A stretch of DNA of 64,000 nt from Dastarcus helophoroides (GCA_028583605.1 CM053333.1:30669302-30733301), one strand, 5' to 3'; shown: positions 23,481 to 38,705, counted from the first letter of the stretch. Numbers and translations: made by a program. The notes: generated by a model not told the origin, from the sequence alone.

Positions 23481-23867
23481 TTTTTATTTCTGATTTTACA
23501 TTTTATTTCAAAATTAAATCAGATAAATCAGACAAAATATGGGGCAGGGAGAGACCCCTCTGACTCATGTAGTCAAAAGAAAACATATTCAGCCCAAAAG
23601 ACCTTTCATTTCTCATAATTTGAAGCTTTATTTCAAAATTTGACTTTTTCTCGTAAATTCGACTTTTTTAACTCTTTTCCGTATTCGTCGGTTTTTGTTT
23701 AACTATGTATTTAGACTTTCTTCCCTATTTTTTTTAAGCAAAGTTATTTTTTCCTATTTCTTAAAATTCGGAGTGCACACTTTTCATTTTTACCCCCTCC
23801 CATCCTTTTTCTTTTTCATAAATTTCGATTATTTTACTGGGACATTCTCTTTTCTCGAAATTCTATA

Positions 23868-24290
23868 CAGGGTGTTACAAAAGTCCGGGCCGCTACTTCA
23901 GAAGCATATTCTACACATTAAAATATGAAAAATGTTGAAATACATTTTTTTCTTTAAATTGCCTCCTAACGGAGATATGACCATTTAAAGATGGCGCCCC
24001 AAAAGTGGTTTTTTTACTACAAAAAGTTAACGGTTAGTAGCAAAGTCATAAAATTGGGCAAGCAGTTAAAGAATTGGATTAGGCATATTCTCATGTAACA
24101 TATTTTTTAAATAAGCAGTAGCGTGGTGTGTAGGGGGTTGCCCGCGATTATTTTTTGCCGTAACTTTTTTGTATTGCAATATTTCGACACAAAAGTGCCA
24201 TAATCGTAAAAAGCAACATTTTTTATACAAAAAAGGTACTCTTTCTCAAAGTCGCTAAAAGTAACCGTTTCCGAGAAAAAGGCGTTTAAA
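23868..24290 (+). repeat. left 423-bp terminal inverted repeat
   Basis: Left terminal inverted repeat of the mariner-like element. It matches the complement of 25672-26094 from the first base (CAGGGTGTTAC) to GGCGTTTAAA. The differences seen are CAGAAGC against CGGGAGC and four single-base changes. Confidence 0.92.
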
Positions 24291-24507
24291 TAATCCCATC
24301 CCGTCTTCGAAATTCTAACTAATTTGTATAAGAAAAAATAAGTTGGTCATGCAAACTGATCTCAAAGAAAACAATTGTACTTGACAATATCTGCCAGAGA
24401 TTGACGTTGTGTCACTGATAAAATTTGGTCGTAAGCTGTAAACTTTAGCAGTTTTTGTTGTCAATAGTAAGTGTAGTAGTTTTTTAACTTTTCATTATTT
24501 TGATAAA

Positions 24508-25570
24508 ATGGACTATTCAAATCAAGAAATGGCCGATATGCATTTAATGTACGGGCTTGCAAATTGTAATCGTGCTGAAGCAAGACGGCTTTATGCTGAA
24601 CGTTTTCCTAATAGACACCTACCAGGAGAAAAATTGTTCCAGAAAATTCATGCTCGTTTATGTGAAACAGGAAATTTTGTTTTCAAAGGCGAACGTGTTG
24701 GAAGGCCAAACGCTAATTTAGAGGAGCGTGTGCTTCAGCGAGTTGAAGAAGATCCATGTGTCAGCACTAGACAACTTGCTTTAGCCGAAGGAGTAAATCA
24801 CGTAACTATCTGGCGAATTTTGAAATTTTACCAATTTTACCCCTATCATTTTCAAAGAGTACAAGGGTTACTTGCTGCTGATTATCCTCCAAGAATAGAA
24901 TTTTGCAACTGGCTATTGCATAAGATCGCTGAAAATGAGAACTTTCCATCGCTCATATTATTTACGGACGAAGCGGGTTTTACCAGAAACGGGATACTTA
25001 ACTTTCACAACATGCATCAGTGGCAAGTTGAAAATCCCAATGCAGTTATTCAGTCGAGACATCAGCAACATTTTTCACTAAACATTTGGGGAGGAATAAT
25101 AGGGGACTCTATAATTGGACCGTTTTTTTTTACCTCATAGGTTAACAGGAGCATCATATAGACATTTTTTGCAAACAGAGTTACCCGTGTTACTTGAAAA
25201 TGTTCCACTCATAACAAGACAGCGAATGTGGATAATGCACGATGGGGCACCTGCCCATTTTAGTGCAGTTGCTAGGGAATTTTTGAATAACAACTATCAT
25301 CAACGATGGATAGGTCGAGGAGGTCCGATACCATGGCCAGCTAGGTCTCCTGACCTCAACCCACTCGATTTCTACTTATGGGGACATCTAAAGCAGACCG
25401 TCTACTCCACACCAGTTGACAATATCAATGATCTTCGTGAACGAATTGAAAATGGGTTCAACCAGATTCACAATACACCAGGCATTTGCGAAAGAGTAAG
25501 GAGTTCCCTTAGAAGACGAGCCGAGCAATGTATTGCTGCAGGGGGCAGTAATTTCGAACACTTGCTTTGA
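24508..25570 (+). pseudogene. DD41D-type mariner transposase with one frameshift
   Basis: The ATG at 24508 opens a frame with a helix-turn-helix N-terminus of the DUF4817 kind (MADMHLMYGLANCNRAEARR, then a second HTH around VSTRQLALAEGVNHVTIWRI). The catalytic residues are D in LFTDEAGF, D in MHDGAPAH and D in SPDLNPLDFYLWG. Forty-one residues separate the second and third aspartates. The frame breaks in a nine-T run (25123-25131), where one extra base brings TAG at 25138-25140. The remainder, in the next frame, reaches TGA at 25568-25570. No other lesion is visible, so this copy was lost very recently. Confidence 0.9.
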
Positions 25571-25671
25571 TTTTTTTTTTTCTTAATTTTGTACTATTTT
25601 TATATCAATGCAGTTAGTAGTGGATAAATTAGAAATTTGCAAAACGAATTCTAATAAATGCAACAATTTTG

Positions 25672-26094
25672 TTTAAACGCTTTTTTCTCGGAAACGGTTA
25701 CTTTTAGCGACTTTGAGAAAGAGTACCTTTTTTGTATAAAAAATGTTGCTTTTTACGATTATGGCACTTTTGTGTCGAAATATTGCAATACAAAAAAGTT
25801 ATGGCAAAAAATAATCGCGGGCAACCCCCTACACACCACGCTACTGCTTATTTAAAAAATATGTTACATGAGAATATGCCTAATCCAATTCTTTAACTGC
25901 TTGCCCAATTTCATGACTTTGCTACTAACCGTTAACTTTTTGTAGTAAAAAAACCACTTTAGGGGCGCCATCTTTAAATGGTCATATCTCCGTTAGGAGG
26001 CAATTTAAAGAAAAAAATGTATTTCAACATTTTTCATATTTTAATGTGTAGAATATGCTCCCGAAGTAGCGGCCCGGACTTTTGTAACACCCTG
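25672..26094 (-). repeat. right 423-bp terminal inverted repeat
   Basis: Complement of 23868-24290. It begins about 100 bp after the transposase stop codon. It contains its own AT-rich frames, which are shadows of the repeat and not genes. Confidence 0.92.
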
Positions 26095-26096
26095 TA

Positions 26097-26920
26097 TAGA
26101 CTCATTAAATTTTTTTTTTCACTAATATTTAAACCTTTCTTACAAATGCTAACATTTTTAAATGAAGGGTTTTTCTTTAGGATATCGATTTTTCTCGAAT
26201 CGAGAATTTTTTTCTTATACTCCCGATATTTACTTTTTTCGAAATTTCAAGTTTTATCCAGAAGCTTAGATTTTTTTCTATAGAAATTCGGAATTAAAAC
26301 TCAATTTTTTTTAAATTTAGGGATTTTTTCAGATTTTAAATTTGTCTTATAAATTCAGATTTGCATTTACAGTTTTTACTTTTTTAATATAACATTTTTG
26401 TTAACCTAACCCTTAATGTTTTTATTAGAAATTCTAATTTCTAGAAATTAACGTCTTTTGTTGAAATTTCCGAAAAGGTAATTTATAATTTTAGAAGTTT
26501 TTTTATTTGTCTTTAGTGATCTTTAAACTTTGAGCTTAAACTGGAAATTTCCATAACATTTATTTAAATTTTTAAACGAAAAATAAGTTTTTTTCAGAAA
26601 TTCTGTGATGAAATGACGAAATTTTCACTATTTTCTCAATTTCAACTGTAACCTGACTATTTTTTTAATAAATTTCTAAGCTCCATTCTAGAGCTTTAAA
26701 TCAGAATATTGGACAGTTTGAGTATTTTCCGGAAATTTCAACTTGTTTCCCTTAAATTTGGTTTTTATAGAAACCGCGCCTTGTCTCCGAAATACCATTT
26801 TTATCCTGATATTTGGAAGTTTTTGCCAAAATTCGGAGCTTACAATTTAAAAATCTACATTTTTCTTAAAATTTTGACTGAATTCAAAATTTTAACTTTT
26901 TTTTTAAATTTAGATTTTAA
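26097..26920. repeat. AT-rich degenerate repeat, no gene
   Basis: TTTCGAAATTT-type degenerate sequence. Frames of 60-100 codons here are phenylalanine- and leucine-rich products of the repeat. Confidence 0.5.
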
Positions 26921-28700
26921 AATCGATTGGAAAAAATTTTACAACTTCACATTTTCCACCTTTACTCGATGACAACAACAATATTGTGACTACTTCCAAG
27001 AAAAAGGCTGACCTGCTAGCCTTAATGTTTCCTGAAAATTCCAACCTTGATTCTCGAAACGCAGAAACCCCTATTCTTCCTAAGGTTGGCACTTCGATGC
27101 CTGAAGTTGTTTTCAGACAACGCACAATCAGGAAGATTCTCCTTGAACTCGACACCTCAAAAGCTTCTGCCCTTGATGGTATTCCCGCTATTGTTCTTAA
27201 GAAGTGCGCCCCAGAGTTGACTCCTGTCCTAAGCAAATTGTTCACATTCTCTTACAACAGAGGTGTATTCCCTAACATCTGGAAATCTGCTAGAGTGCAG
27301 CCTGTCACTAAAAAGGGAAAAAGGAATCTGGCTAACAACTATCGCCCTATATCTTTGTTACCTGTTATATCTAAAGTGATGGAAAAGGTTATCAACATCG
27401 AGATTCTCAAATATCTGGAGGAAAATAGAATCATCTCCGACAGGCAATACGGTTTTAGACAACAACGTTCCACTGGCGATCTACTGGCATATGTTACTCA
27501 TATCTGTAACGTAGCTATGGAAAAACATGGTGAGGCTAGGATTGTGGCATTGGATATCTCATAGGCTTTCGACAGAGTCTGGCACCGATCTCTTCTCGCA
27601 AAATTAACATCTTATGGTCTTCCTCCTGGACTCTGTCATTTGATATCCAATTTTCTCGCTGAAAGATCTCTTCAGGTTGTCGTCGATGGCATCTCATCCG
27701 AGACATTTGCGATTAACGCAGGGGTCTTTTCTGTGTCCTACTATATTTCTGTTACACATAAACGATCTCTTAGGCTCAACTTCCAATCCTATATACAGCT
27801 GCGAAGATGATGGTAACCTTGTGTCATCTTTTTTCTCCAACAAACCATTATCTATCTCTGCTTCAGATCGATTGAAGGAACAGCAGATACAGACGATTAA
27901 TCGAGATCTCGAGATTATTCTGAAATAGGGTAAGAACAATTTGGACGACTTCAACGCTTCATAAACTCAGGCCGCCGTTTTCTCTAAGAAAACATCAAGG
28001 AATAATGCAACAATGGACGGTAAAATCCTTCCGATGTGATCTTATCTACCTATCCTAGGAGTGAATGCGAGCAGTAATTTCTCTTGGGACGATCATGTGC
28101 GCGCCATTGCCAAATCCGCCTCTCAGAAGCTAGGCTTTCTTTTTAGAGCTAAAAAGTACTTTACATCTAATCAGCCTAATAACACTATACAAAGCTCAAG
28201 TTAGGGCAACACTAGCCAATACTGTTCTCATGTTTGGAGTTCAGCCTCAAAACACACTTTAGATCTCTTGGATTCATCAAAGAAGAGCGATTCACCTAAT
28301 TGATGACGAGAGTCTGATCGATTCTCTCGAAACTCTAAGAGCACAGGCGTATGGTTGGTGACTTGTCTCTTTTCTACAAGTACTATCATGGAAGATGCTC
28401 GCAGGAACTAATAGGATTGATCCCCCCAAGGGCAAGATTCTTGAGACGTACTAGACAGTCGGAGACAGCAAATTTGTTTGCGGTCCACTTGACACAGTGA
28501 GGACTTCTGTCTACGGAGACTTTTTTTTCTATAGAACTTCCAAGTTATGGAACTTGTTACCGAAAGGAATTTTCCCCAAAAATTACAACCTATCCTTGTT
28601 TAAAAAGGCGGTTCATCGCCATCTATCCTTGTTTCCATATTCTACTCGCAGTGCTTTGAAAGCATAATGGGGTTACCCTTTGCGAGTGGATTAAACTTAA
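26921..28700 (+). mobile_element. LINE-A2, 5'-truncated copy of LINE-A
   Basis: A plus-strand copy joins LINE-A about 95 bp upstream of the first reverse transcriptase block and runs to the shared 3' end (GGGGTTACCC, TTTGCGAGTGGATTAAA, then an A run at about 28700). Its order matches the complement of LINE-A1 and LINE-A3. Confidence 0.88.
26948..28667 (+). pseudogene. LINE-A2 reverse transcriptase and C-terminus, broken
   Basis: The frame from 26986 is open for 192 codons: KAGLDG-like SKASALDGIPAIVLKKC, NNYRPISLLPVISKVMEKV, YGFRQQRSTGDLLAYVTH and ARIVALDIS. A TAG at 27562-27564 then breaks the motif that reads VALDISNAFDRVWH in LINE-A1. Further stops and frameshifts follow in the PQGS region (about 27720), at 27926 and beyond. 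The YADD box is degraded (YSCEDDGNLV). The thumb and C-terminal segments remain recognisable to SALKA and TAA at 28665-28667. Confidence 0.85.
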
Positions 28701-29702
28701 AAAAAAAAAAACTTTATAATTAAAAACCAAACTATGAGAAAATACTCAGAATTTATAAATAAAAAGGTCTCTGTATTTTGAGTAAGAGAACAAAATCGAA
28801 ATTTCAAGATAAAATTCAAAATTTCGAAAAAATCATCATGTTTAGAAAAATATTTAAATATTTGAGAAAATTATAAAAATTGGGTAGTGTCAACATGAAA
28901 TTTTAATTCAATGAAATTGATATTTCTAGAAAATATTAGAAATTTGCAAATCCTTAATATAAAATATATAAATTTTAAGCTCAACACCCAAACTTCGGAA
29001 AATATTCATCATTTTTATAAATGACTTCGTAGGCTTAAGGTCATGACCTTCGAGTTAAGATTTTGTCGCGGATAATCCTAAAATAACCTTATAAAATAAT
29101 TTGCTTTCAGTTATTAAATCACTACTACCGTTCCTCTACATTTGATGATCAAAATCAGTTCTGCATCACCCGATCATCCTACATTTAGAGTTTTCTTTGA
29201 ATGTTTCATAAATCAGGGTTTTAGCCCTCTGGTCGTAGCAGATCTGCAGGTTTTTACGTATGATTTCCATCTTATTTGTAAACAAAATCAATTTTCTATA
29301 ATTGTTTTACATGGAATAACAGAAACCTTACGACGGGTTTTAAATTGCTTGTCATCCCACTAGATTTACGTCAGACTATGTATAGATCGCATTTGCAATA
29401 ATGTTGTGTGAATGTGCGTAAGCGACTGACCACATATTTGATCAAATGATCATAGAAATATTCACAATAAAGAGAAAGCTAAAATTATAAAACAAATGTG
29501 AGCTATTTTGATTTGTATTAAAGTAATAGATTAATTTTATTCGTATCTTCTGTCACTTGTCTTCTCTTTATTAATCAGTCATCCTCGTGCTTCCAAATTT
29601 ATCATCTGCTGAAGAAACGTTCCTGGTTTTTAGGAAAACTCTTGAAAATTTTTAAATTTTTATTTCTGGATTGAAAGTACATTAAAAATCCTACGGCGCA
29701 AG
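28701..29702. other. AT-rich DNA, nothing recognised
   Basis: Degenerate AT-rich sequence to about 29000, then unique-looking AT-rich DNA. A 73-codon frame at 29142-29363 has no recognisable domain. Confidence 0.5.
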
Positions 29703-29940
29703 CTACCTAATACATCGTACATCTCCATCGTTTTCCAGAATAGCCTGGCACCCTTTGGATATGCTTTTTAACAGTTTTTCAGCATATCCCACCACGGGTA
29801 ATGAGCGCAATATTTTTTTGATTTTTCGTGAAAGCTGCTTGACGCTGAACATACGTCTTCCTGCAAGCTCACAAGCTCCAAACATTTTTTATTGGAATTG
29901 CATCGATAGACTGTGAAGGGCAGTCTAAAGTTGTTAATAG
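29703..29940 (-). pseudogene. Tc1-like transposase C-terminal remnant
   Basis: The minus strand reads LDCPSQSIDAIPIKNVWSL, one stop or frameshift, then a segment ending LLKSISKGCQAILENDGD. These correspond to the third catalytic region of Tc1 transposases (WPSQSPDLNPIENVW) and their C-terminal motif (SMPRRCQAVIDAKGG). The family E/D position is decayed. Only about 80 codons survive, and no inverted ends are seen. Confidence 0.75.
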
Positions 29941-30304
29941 TTTTTTAAAAATCAAAGAACCTTTCTTGTTGAACCGACTGTACCTAAAATCACCAAAAAA
30001 ATAACTTCAAACTTTCAAACCTGTAAAAGTAATATAATTAATTACTTTTTAATGGTTCGAGATTTGGGTAATTCTTTGTTAGCTACTAGAACATTTTTTC
30101 CTCGAAATTTCAAAAAAAATTCTCAAAATTAGAAAAAGATATTTCTCAAATTGTTTTAAATACAATTCACTCGCAAAGGGTAAACCTATGGTTATAAATA
30201 TTTTGAAATTTTAGCACATCTGACTGTTTAATTATAGAACTTTTAATTGACATTTCTCGGTTAGGTAAACACCTAAAAAGTAAATCACGCCGAGGAGACT
30301 TGCA
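29941..30304. other. AT-rich DNA with a short LINE-A-like 3' end trace
   Basis: No gene. At 30167-30190 the text TCACTCGCAAAGGGTAA matches the conserved 3' end of LINE-A (CCACTCGCAAAGGGTAA in the same orientation as LINE-A3). It may be an extremely truncated LINE-A insertion or a chance match. Confidence 0.4.
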
Positions 30305-30819
30305 TTAAGGGGTAACACCACTGTAAATTTTTCAAAAAATCGATTTTTTTTAGGCTTAAAAAATACTTTGAACCTTTTAGAATATGGGGAAAATATTTCA
30401 TACCTCAAAGTATTTTTTTTTTCTTGAAATTTCGAGCTCTTCCCCACGCGCGTCGGACTGCTCCGAAACGACACCTGCATCAGATGAATACCTGCTGGGA
30501 AGGTACAGCCTAATGTCCTACCTTTTGATTTGTATCTTCTCAAATACACTAACAGATGCATTATAAAGCATTTATATTCAGGTAGAAGCATTTCTAATCA
30601 ATAGTACGTTAGTGTAGAGTCAACACGTGTACAAAAAGGACATAATTTCGTCGCATGAAATCACGATTTTTGTGTGTAGTGATGATTTTCAACAGTTTAT
30701 TTGTAATCTCAGAGTGCTTGTAAGTTACAATGAGTAATGCAAAAGTGTAACAGGGCAAGAAAGGTACGAAAAAATCGTATCGAACGCAGCGTCGGAGCAA
30801 CGCGTCATCGAGACGACCG

Positions 30820-31990
30820 TTGAGATATGAGACTGAGAGTGATTCGAAAGGAGTCTGTGCTTCTGCGCAAAAATTAGAAGTTAGTGATGAAGATTTTGAT
30901 ATTAATTATGAATTAAGCTATAGAATTATAAATTTTGTTGCCGTTTTCTCTGTCATTTCACAACACGTGAAGTGTAAAACGTGTGATTCAGACATCACGT
31001 TTCATGAAAGAAGTCCTCGGGGCTTAGGCTTCAAAATAGTTCTCGTTTGTCCGAAATGTCCAGATGCTGTTATTCCAAGTAGTAAATTCATACGAAATGC
31101 ATATGAAAGTAACCGTCGAATCGTGTTAGCAATGCGACTACTAGGAATAGGACTAAATGGAATAATAAAGTTTTGTGCTTTTATGGAATTGCCACGACCG
31201 ATATTTCAATCTTTTTACGACAAATTAGTGGATATGATTTCGATCGCAACAGCAACCGTACGAGAGGCTAGTATGAAGAAATCAGCGCTAGAAGAGAAAA
31301 AGAAAACTGAAGATGGACAACTTGAAGGGATAACTGTTTCCGGTGATGGCTCGTGGAGGAAACGCGAATTTTCTTCGCTTTTTGGAATCACCTCATTGAT
31401 TGGATGGTTTACAGGCAAAATCGTCGATGTTGAAGTGAAGTCAAAGTACTGTAAGTCTTGCGAGCACTGGAAGAATAAATTGGAAACAAGTGAGTATGAA
31501 GAATGATACAAAAAACACGTCGATGAATGTCAAGCGAACCATGAAGGCTCAGCTGGTAAGATGGAGGTAGACTCTGTCGTCGAGATGTTCCAACGATCCT
31601 AAACTTTGCACGATCTCAAATACGCAAACTACATCGGCGGTGGTGGCAGCAAACCTTCAAAGGAATAATGGATAAAAATTCGTACGAAAATTTTAAAGTA
31701 CAAAAGAAAGAGTGCATTGATCATGTACAAAAAAGAGAATGGGCACTCGATTGGGAAATCTGAAAAAAAAAGTTAAAGGCCTCGGAGCAAAATTAATTGA
31801 TCAATTAACAATTTATTTTGACCTGGCTATACGTCGGAATCCGGATTCTTTGGAAAATATGAAAAATGAAATCTGGACAACCTTATTTCATGAGTTATCA
31901 ACTGACGAAAATCCGCAGGACGAGAAGTGCTCAGAGTCTTGGTGTAACTGAAAGAAGGGCAGCTGTATGGTGCTGGGATAGCAGATTAAT
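30820..31990 (+). pseudogene. Kolobok/Mutator-like transposase, broken
   Basis: A 228-codon frame contains two CxxC pairs (CKTCDSDITF, CPKCPDAV), then the catalytic-type motif ITVSGDGSWRKREFSSLFG, then TGKIVDVEVKSKYCKSCEHW. After a TGA at 31504 the sequence continues in frame with ANHEGSAGKMEVDSVVEMF, a TAA, then KYANYIGGGGSK. A later frame gives HVQKRMGTRLGNLKKKVKGL, IDQLTIYFDLAIRRNPDS and IWTTLFHELSTDENPQ. This is the full order of motifs of the family, with several stops and frameshifts. The start at 30820 is uncertain because no ATG upstream is clearly better. Confidence 0.8.
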
Positions 31991-32165
31991 AGTAAAAAAA
32001 ATTAAACTGTCAAATTTTACATTTTTTCATGTCTATAAGGCATTTCAAAACTTTAAATGCGTTTTTCTCGAAACACGATTTTTCAAAACGGCACGCAGCA
32101 TAACTCGAACAATTTTCATTCTTTTCATTCGAATTTGTTGAAATATCTTTAAAATAAGATTTTGA

Positions 32166-32320
32166 AGAGAAATACGTAGGGGATTTTCGATAAGTTAATT
32201 TAATTATTATTTATTAACAAATGATTATCTTTTTTTTTTGTTGAAAATTTAACGATTTAATTCAAATACTCGCCAATCACACAAAAATCAATATGTTTAA
32301 AATCCCCTACGTATTTCTCT
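32166..32320. repeat. 22-bp perfect inverted repeat inside the Kolobok-type element
   Basis: The 22 bp at 32166-32187 (core ATACGTAGGGGATTTT) are the exact complement of 32299-32320, with a 111-bp spacer. It lies between the end of the transposase and the right terminus. It could form a hairpin or mark a small nested element. Confidence 0.75.
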
Positions 32321-32599
32321 AGCTATAAGCATGTACAATAAGCGTTTTTTTTTCTTAATCCAAATTTGCAGCAGCTACACTGCGTGCCGCAGAGCGCCTC
32401 AAATTCTACGCTCCTCGCGAAAATGGCCGTGGTGCCGTCATTTTTGAATATTTTTTTTTAATAATTTTCTATTTTGTTACTTAAATATACGCTAAATAAC
32501 TTCCTTTAATATTAAAATTTTTATTACCTTTCCTTCCACCCAAAAAAAATGACAAAAAAACACGTTTTTTTGGGCTGTTACAGTGGTGTTACCCCTTAA

Positions 32600-35719
<3,120 letters not shown>

Positions 35720-38705
35720 ATACCAATAATAATAATAATAGTTTATTATATTTCAACAGGGTTTAGGCCCCAATTACACAAACAAAATAAAAAATAAAAA
35801 TTGATGGGAGTAGATGCACTTGATCATAAGAAAAAATAAATAATTATCAATTATACAAAATAATTACCCGGAGAAAACACTAATTATTAGATAAATAAAG
35901 TAAATTAATTATAAGGAAATGTGGCTAAACGTCTCTTCGATAGTTTTTCTTAATTTGGCCCGACTGTCTGAATAAAAATCAAAACTGTACGCAATACCAT
36001 TAGCATATTTTGTGAGAATCAGTAGCGGAGACCTGCCCATAGCGTTAGTACGACTATTCTCACAATAGAACATTTGTTTTGATCTTGCATTCTGTCTTGG
36101 CACCAAAAAGTTAATCTTGGAAAGTAAGTTTGGACAATCTATACAATTATTGAGGAGTCCGTACATGAAATTCATTCCATGTGTTATTCTTCGGGTTTGT
36201 AGACTGATAAAATTGAAGCGATTTAAAAGAACGTTATGGTCACAGCCTCTAGCTGGGTAGACACCATCTTGAATGAAACACAAGAATTTGAGGAAACGCC
36301 TTTGAATTGACTCTAACGCTGTGATATGAGTATTATATATTGGAAACCAGATGAGGGAGCCATATTCAAGACGTGTTAGTACTAGCGACTGAAATAATAA
36401 TGCTAAAGATTTCTTGTTTTTAAAATTCTTACAATTTCTACACAGAAAGCCATGTGTTTTATATGCTGATGAAAGTGCCTCAGTAATGTGCAAAGCAAAG
36501 TTAAAACTACTATCCATAATAACTCCTAGATTCCTTATGGATTCACATCTGCTTAAAATGACACTATTAATTTCATACTCATGCTTGATTATATTGATTT
36601 TTCTTGAGTAGGAAACAACATTACATTTAGATACATTTAAAGAAAGCCGATTATCATTGCACCACTTAACAACAGCATCAATGTCTTTTTGAATTAATAC
36701 AAGGTCCTCATTAGAAGATAGGGAACTAAACAATTTTAAGTCATCTGCAAAAAGTAGTTTGGATGATTTTATAACAGAAACAATATCATTGATGAATAAG
36801 ACAAAGATCAAAGGACCGAGATTTGAGTCTTGTGGAACTCCCGATGTTGGGCTGAACGTGTTGAATTTAAAATTTCGATATTTGACAAATTGCTCCCTAT
36901 TTGTTAGGTATGACATAAAAAAGTGTATCAGCCGGTCTGAAAATCCATAAAGTTGCAATTTTTGCAAGAGAATAAAATGATCAATTTGATCAAAGGCTTT
37001 TCGAAAGTCTGTGTATACACAATCAACTTGTCCTATGACGGTCAATGATTTCAGCCACATACTGAGAGAAAGAAGCTAAATTTGTTACAGTAGATCGTTT
37101 CTCAACGAAACCATGCTGATTCTCAGGATATAAAAATTTTTATTGATGCATGTATGTGCTTGTATAAAATCGACTTCAAATATCTTTGCAAAGTTACAAA
37201 GTAGCGAAATTGGTCTGTAGTTGCTTATTTGCGTTGCAGTACCCTTTTTAAACACTGGAGTAATACATGCCTGTTTCCACAGCGACGGAAATTCAGATGT
37301 TTTTAGAGACAAATTAAATAGAATAGTGAGCGGTTTAGAAAACACGTTAGCACAATCTTTCAGCAGAAAGCTGGGAATGTCATCTGGTCCAGAAGTAAAC
37401 TTATCCTGTGACCGTTTTAGTGCCTCTAATATTTCAGCTTCAGTTATATTCAAAATAGAGACTGTATCAGGAAAATGAGAGAAATATTTGGTAGCCGTAT
37501 TATCTGAATTATGAGTGTTACTGGGTGTTATGTATACACTTTTAAAAAAAGTTGCAAACCCATCCACAATCTCTTGAGGAGTGCAGTACCATAAGACATA
37601 ACATCAGGAATTCTTGTTCTCCCTTTCTTTACTTGAATAAAAGACCAAAACTTTTTAGGCTCATTGGAAATGCTATTCTGGACGTTCAAGAGATATTCTT
37701 TGTAAGATTGGTCAGCTATTTTTTTGCATAATGCTCTATAATATTTAAAGTTCTCATATACATTGGAATTGCGAGTACGCTTATAATTTTTGTGTAAACT
37801 GCCTTTAAATTTTATTAACTTTATTAAATGGAAATCGAACCATGGTGGATAGCATGTACGACAATTTGATTTCTGTGTATATCTCGGAATAGCAGATTCG
37901 AATGTATTTATCAGGATTTCGTAGAAGGTAGAGCAAGCAATGTTCACATCATTAAATGTTTCCAGTATACTCCAGTCAATATTAGATAATAAATCATATA
38001 GCAGTAGGTAGTTCGCTTTTTTAAAATTAAATGATTGGGCTTGATAGCTTTGATGATTGACATAAAAATTAATAAACCGTTGACAAGGATAGAGTAACAT
38101 TAATGTCAAGCGCAGGATGATATGCATCTTCAGGAACTAAAGGAAATGTAAATTTAAAAACATGACAATTAAAACTTGATAATACTAAGTCCAATAGCCT
38201 GTCGGAGGAATTTAATACATTATTGCATTGATGAAGGTTCTGAATTTGCATGAAATTCTTGATTGGCAAAAAGTAGTTGTCATTTGGGTTATTAAAGTTT
38301 CTAATATTGAAATCACCAATAATCATTAGTTTGTCACAGTTAAACTCAAAATTAGAGTGTTCAAGTAATTCAAAAAATAGCTCGTACTCAGCAACTCTAC
38401 AAGGTTGGAGGTATATAAACAACCAAGACAAAGATCACTACATTAGAGTGCAAAGTAACTTTGACTCCACAAATATCAACTAAAGGAATTGCTTCAGTTA
38501 TATGATTAAAATTAATTTCAGAGGTTTGAAATTTATCAGAAATTGCGAGGAGGACACCACCTCCTCTAGCCACATTGAGAAAACTATACTCCCTGTCCTT
38601 ACGAAACACTGTGAAATTAATAGGAAACAACTCCTAGCATTGTTTATCTGAGTTAAGAGAAGAAGGCACTAAAACACCGAAACCGGAGAATAATGCAATA
38701 CATAC
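35720..38705 (-). mobile_element. LINE-F, CR1/jockey-like LINE
   Basis: A minus-strand LINE with its 3' end at the left, where the complement reads GGGCCTAAACCCTGTTGAAA and ends in a run of ATT (35723-35745). Endonuclease and reverse transcriptase are present, ORF1 is not. CTTTAATA occurs at 35712-35719 and 38706-38713 and may be the target duplication, but it is short and AT-rich. Confidence 0.8.
35909..38690 (-). pseudogene. LINE-F ORF2: endonuclease and reverse transcriptase, broken
   Basis: From right to left on the minus strand: endonuclease (ELFPINFTVFRKDREYS, ARGGGVLLAISDKF, LMIIGDFNIRNFNNPN, a diverged SDH block AYHPALDINV), a linker, then reverse transcriptase (KRSQDKFTSGPDDIPSFLLK, NYRPISLLCNFAKIFE, VYTDFRKAFDQIDH, SGVPQDSNLGPLIF, LLFADDLKLF). 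The final 383 codons (35909-37060) form one open frame that includes the FADD box and C-terminal domain. PQDS replaces the usual PQGS. At least four frame changes and one stop break the rest. Confidence 0.85.

Larger units (their letters stand above)
23868..26094 (+). mobile_element. Tc1/mariner element with 423-bp inverted ends (DD41D-type)
   Basis: The element starts CAGGGTGTTACAAAAGTCC and ends with its complement, flanked by TA on both sides (23866-23867 and 26095-26096). The two ends are inverted repeats of 423 bp each (23868-24290 and 25672-26094) with about six differences counted by eye, which indicates a recent copy. A transposase gene with a single frameshift lies between them. Long inverted ends are unusual for the superfamily but known for some lineages. 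Confidence 0.93.
30309..32595 (+). mobile_element. Kolobok-type DNA transposon with TTAA flanks
   Basis: The ends are perfect 18-bp inverted repeats, GGGGTAACACCACTGTAA at 30309-30326 and its complement at 32578-32595. TTAA flanks both sides (30305-30308 and 32596-32599), and no longer flanking duplication is present. The internal gene is of the type databases call Mutator-like transposase. TTAA target duplications are a feature of Kolobok and piggyBac elements, and the DG[ST]W motif fits Kolobok, so I infer Kolobok. Confidence 0.82.

Noticed and set aside
25640..26283. Open frames downstream of the mariner transposase
   Set aside because: They lie in the right 423-bp inverted repeat and in AT-rich repeat, and are shadows of non-coding sequence.
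29142..29363. 73-codon open frame as a gene
   Set aside because: No similarity that I can name and no supporting signals.
30305..32599. piggyBac element because of the TTAA flanks
   Set aside because: The encoded protein shows the GDGSW and ANHEGS-type motifs of the Kolobok/Mutator-like family and not piggyBac transposase motifs.
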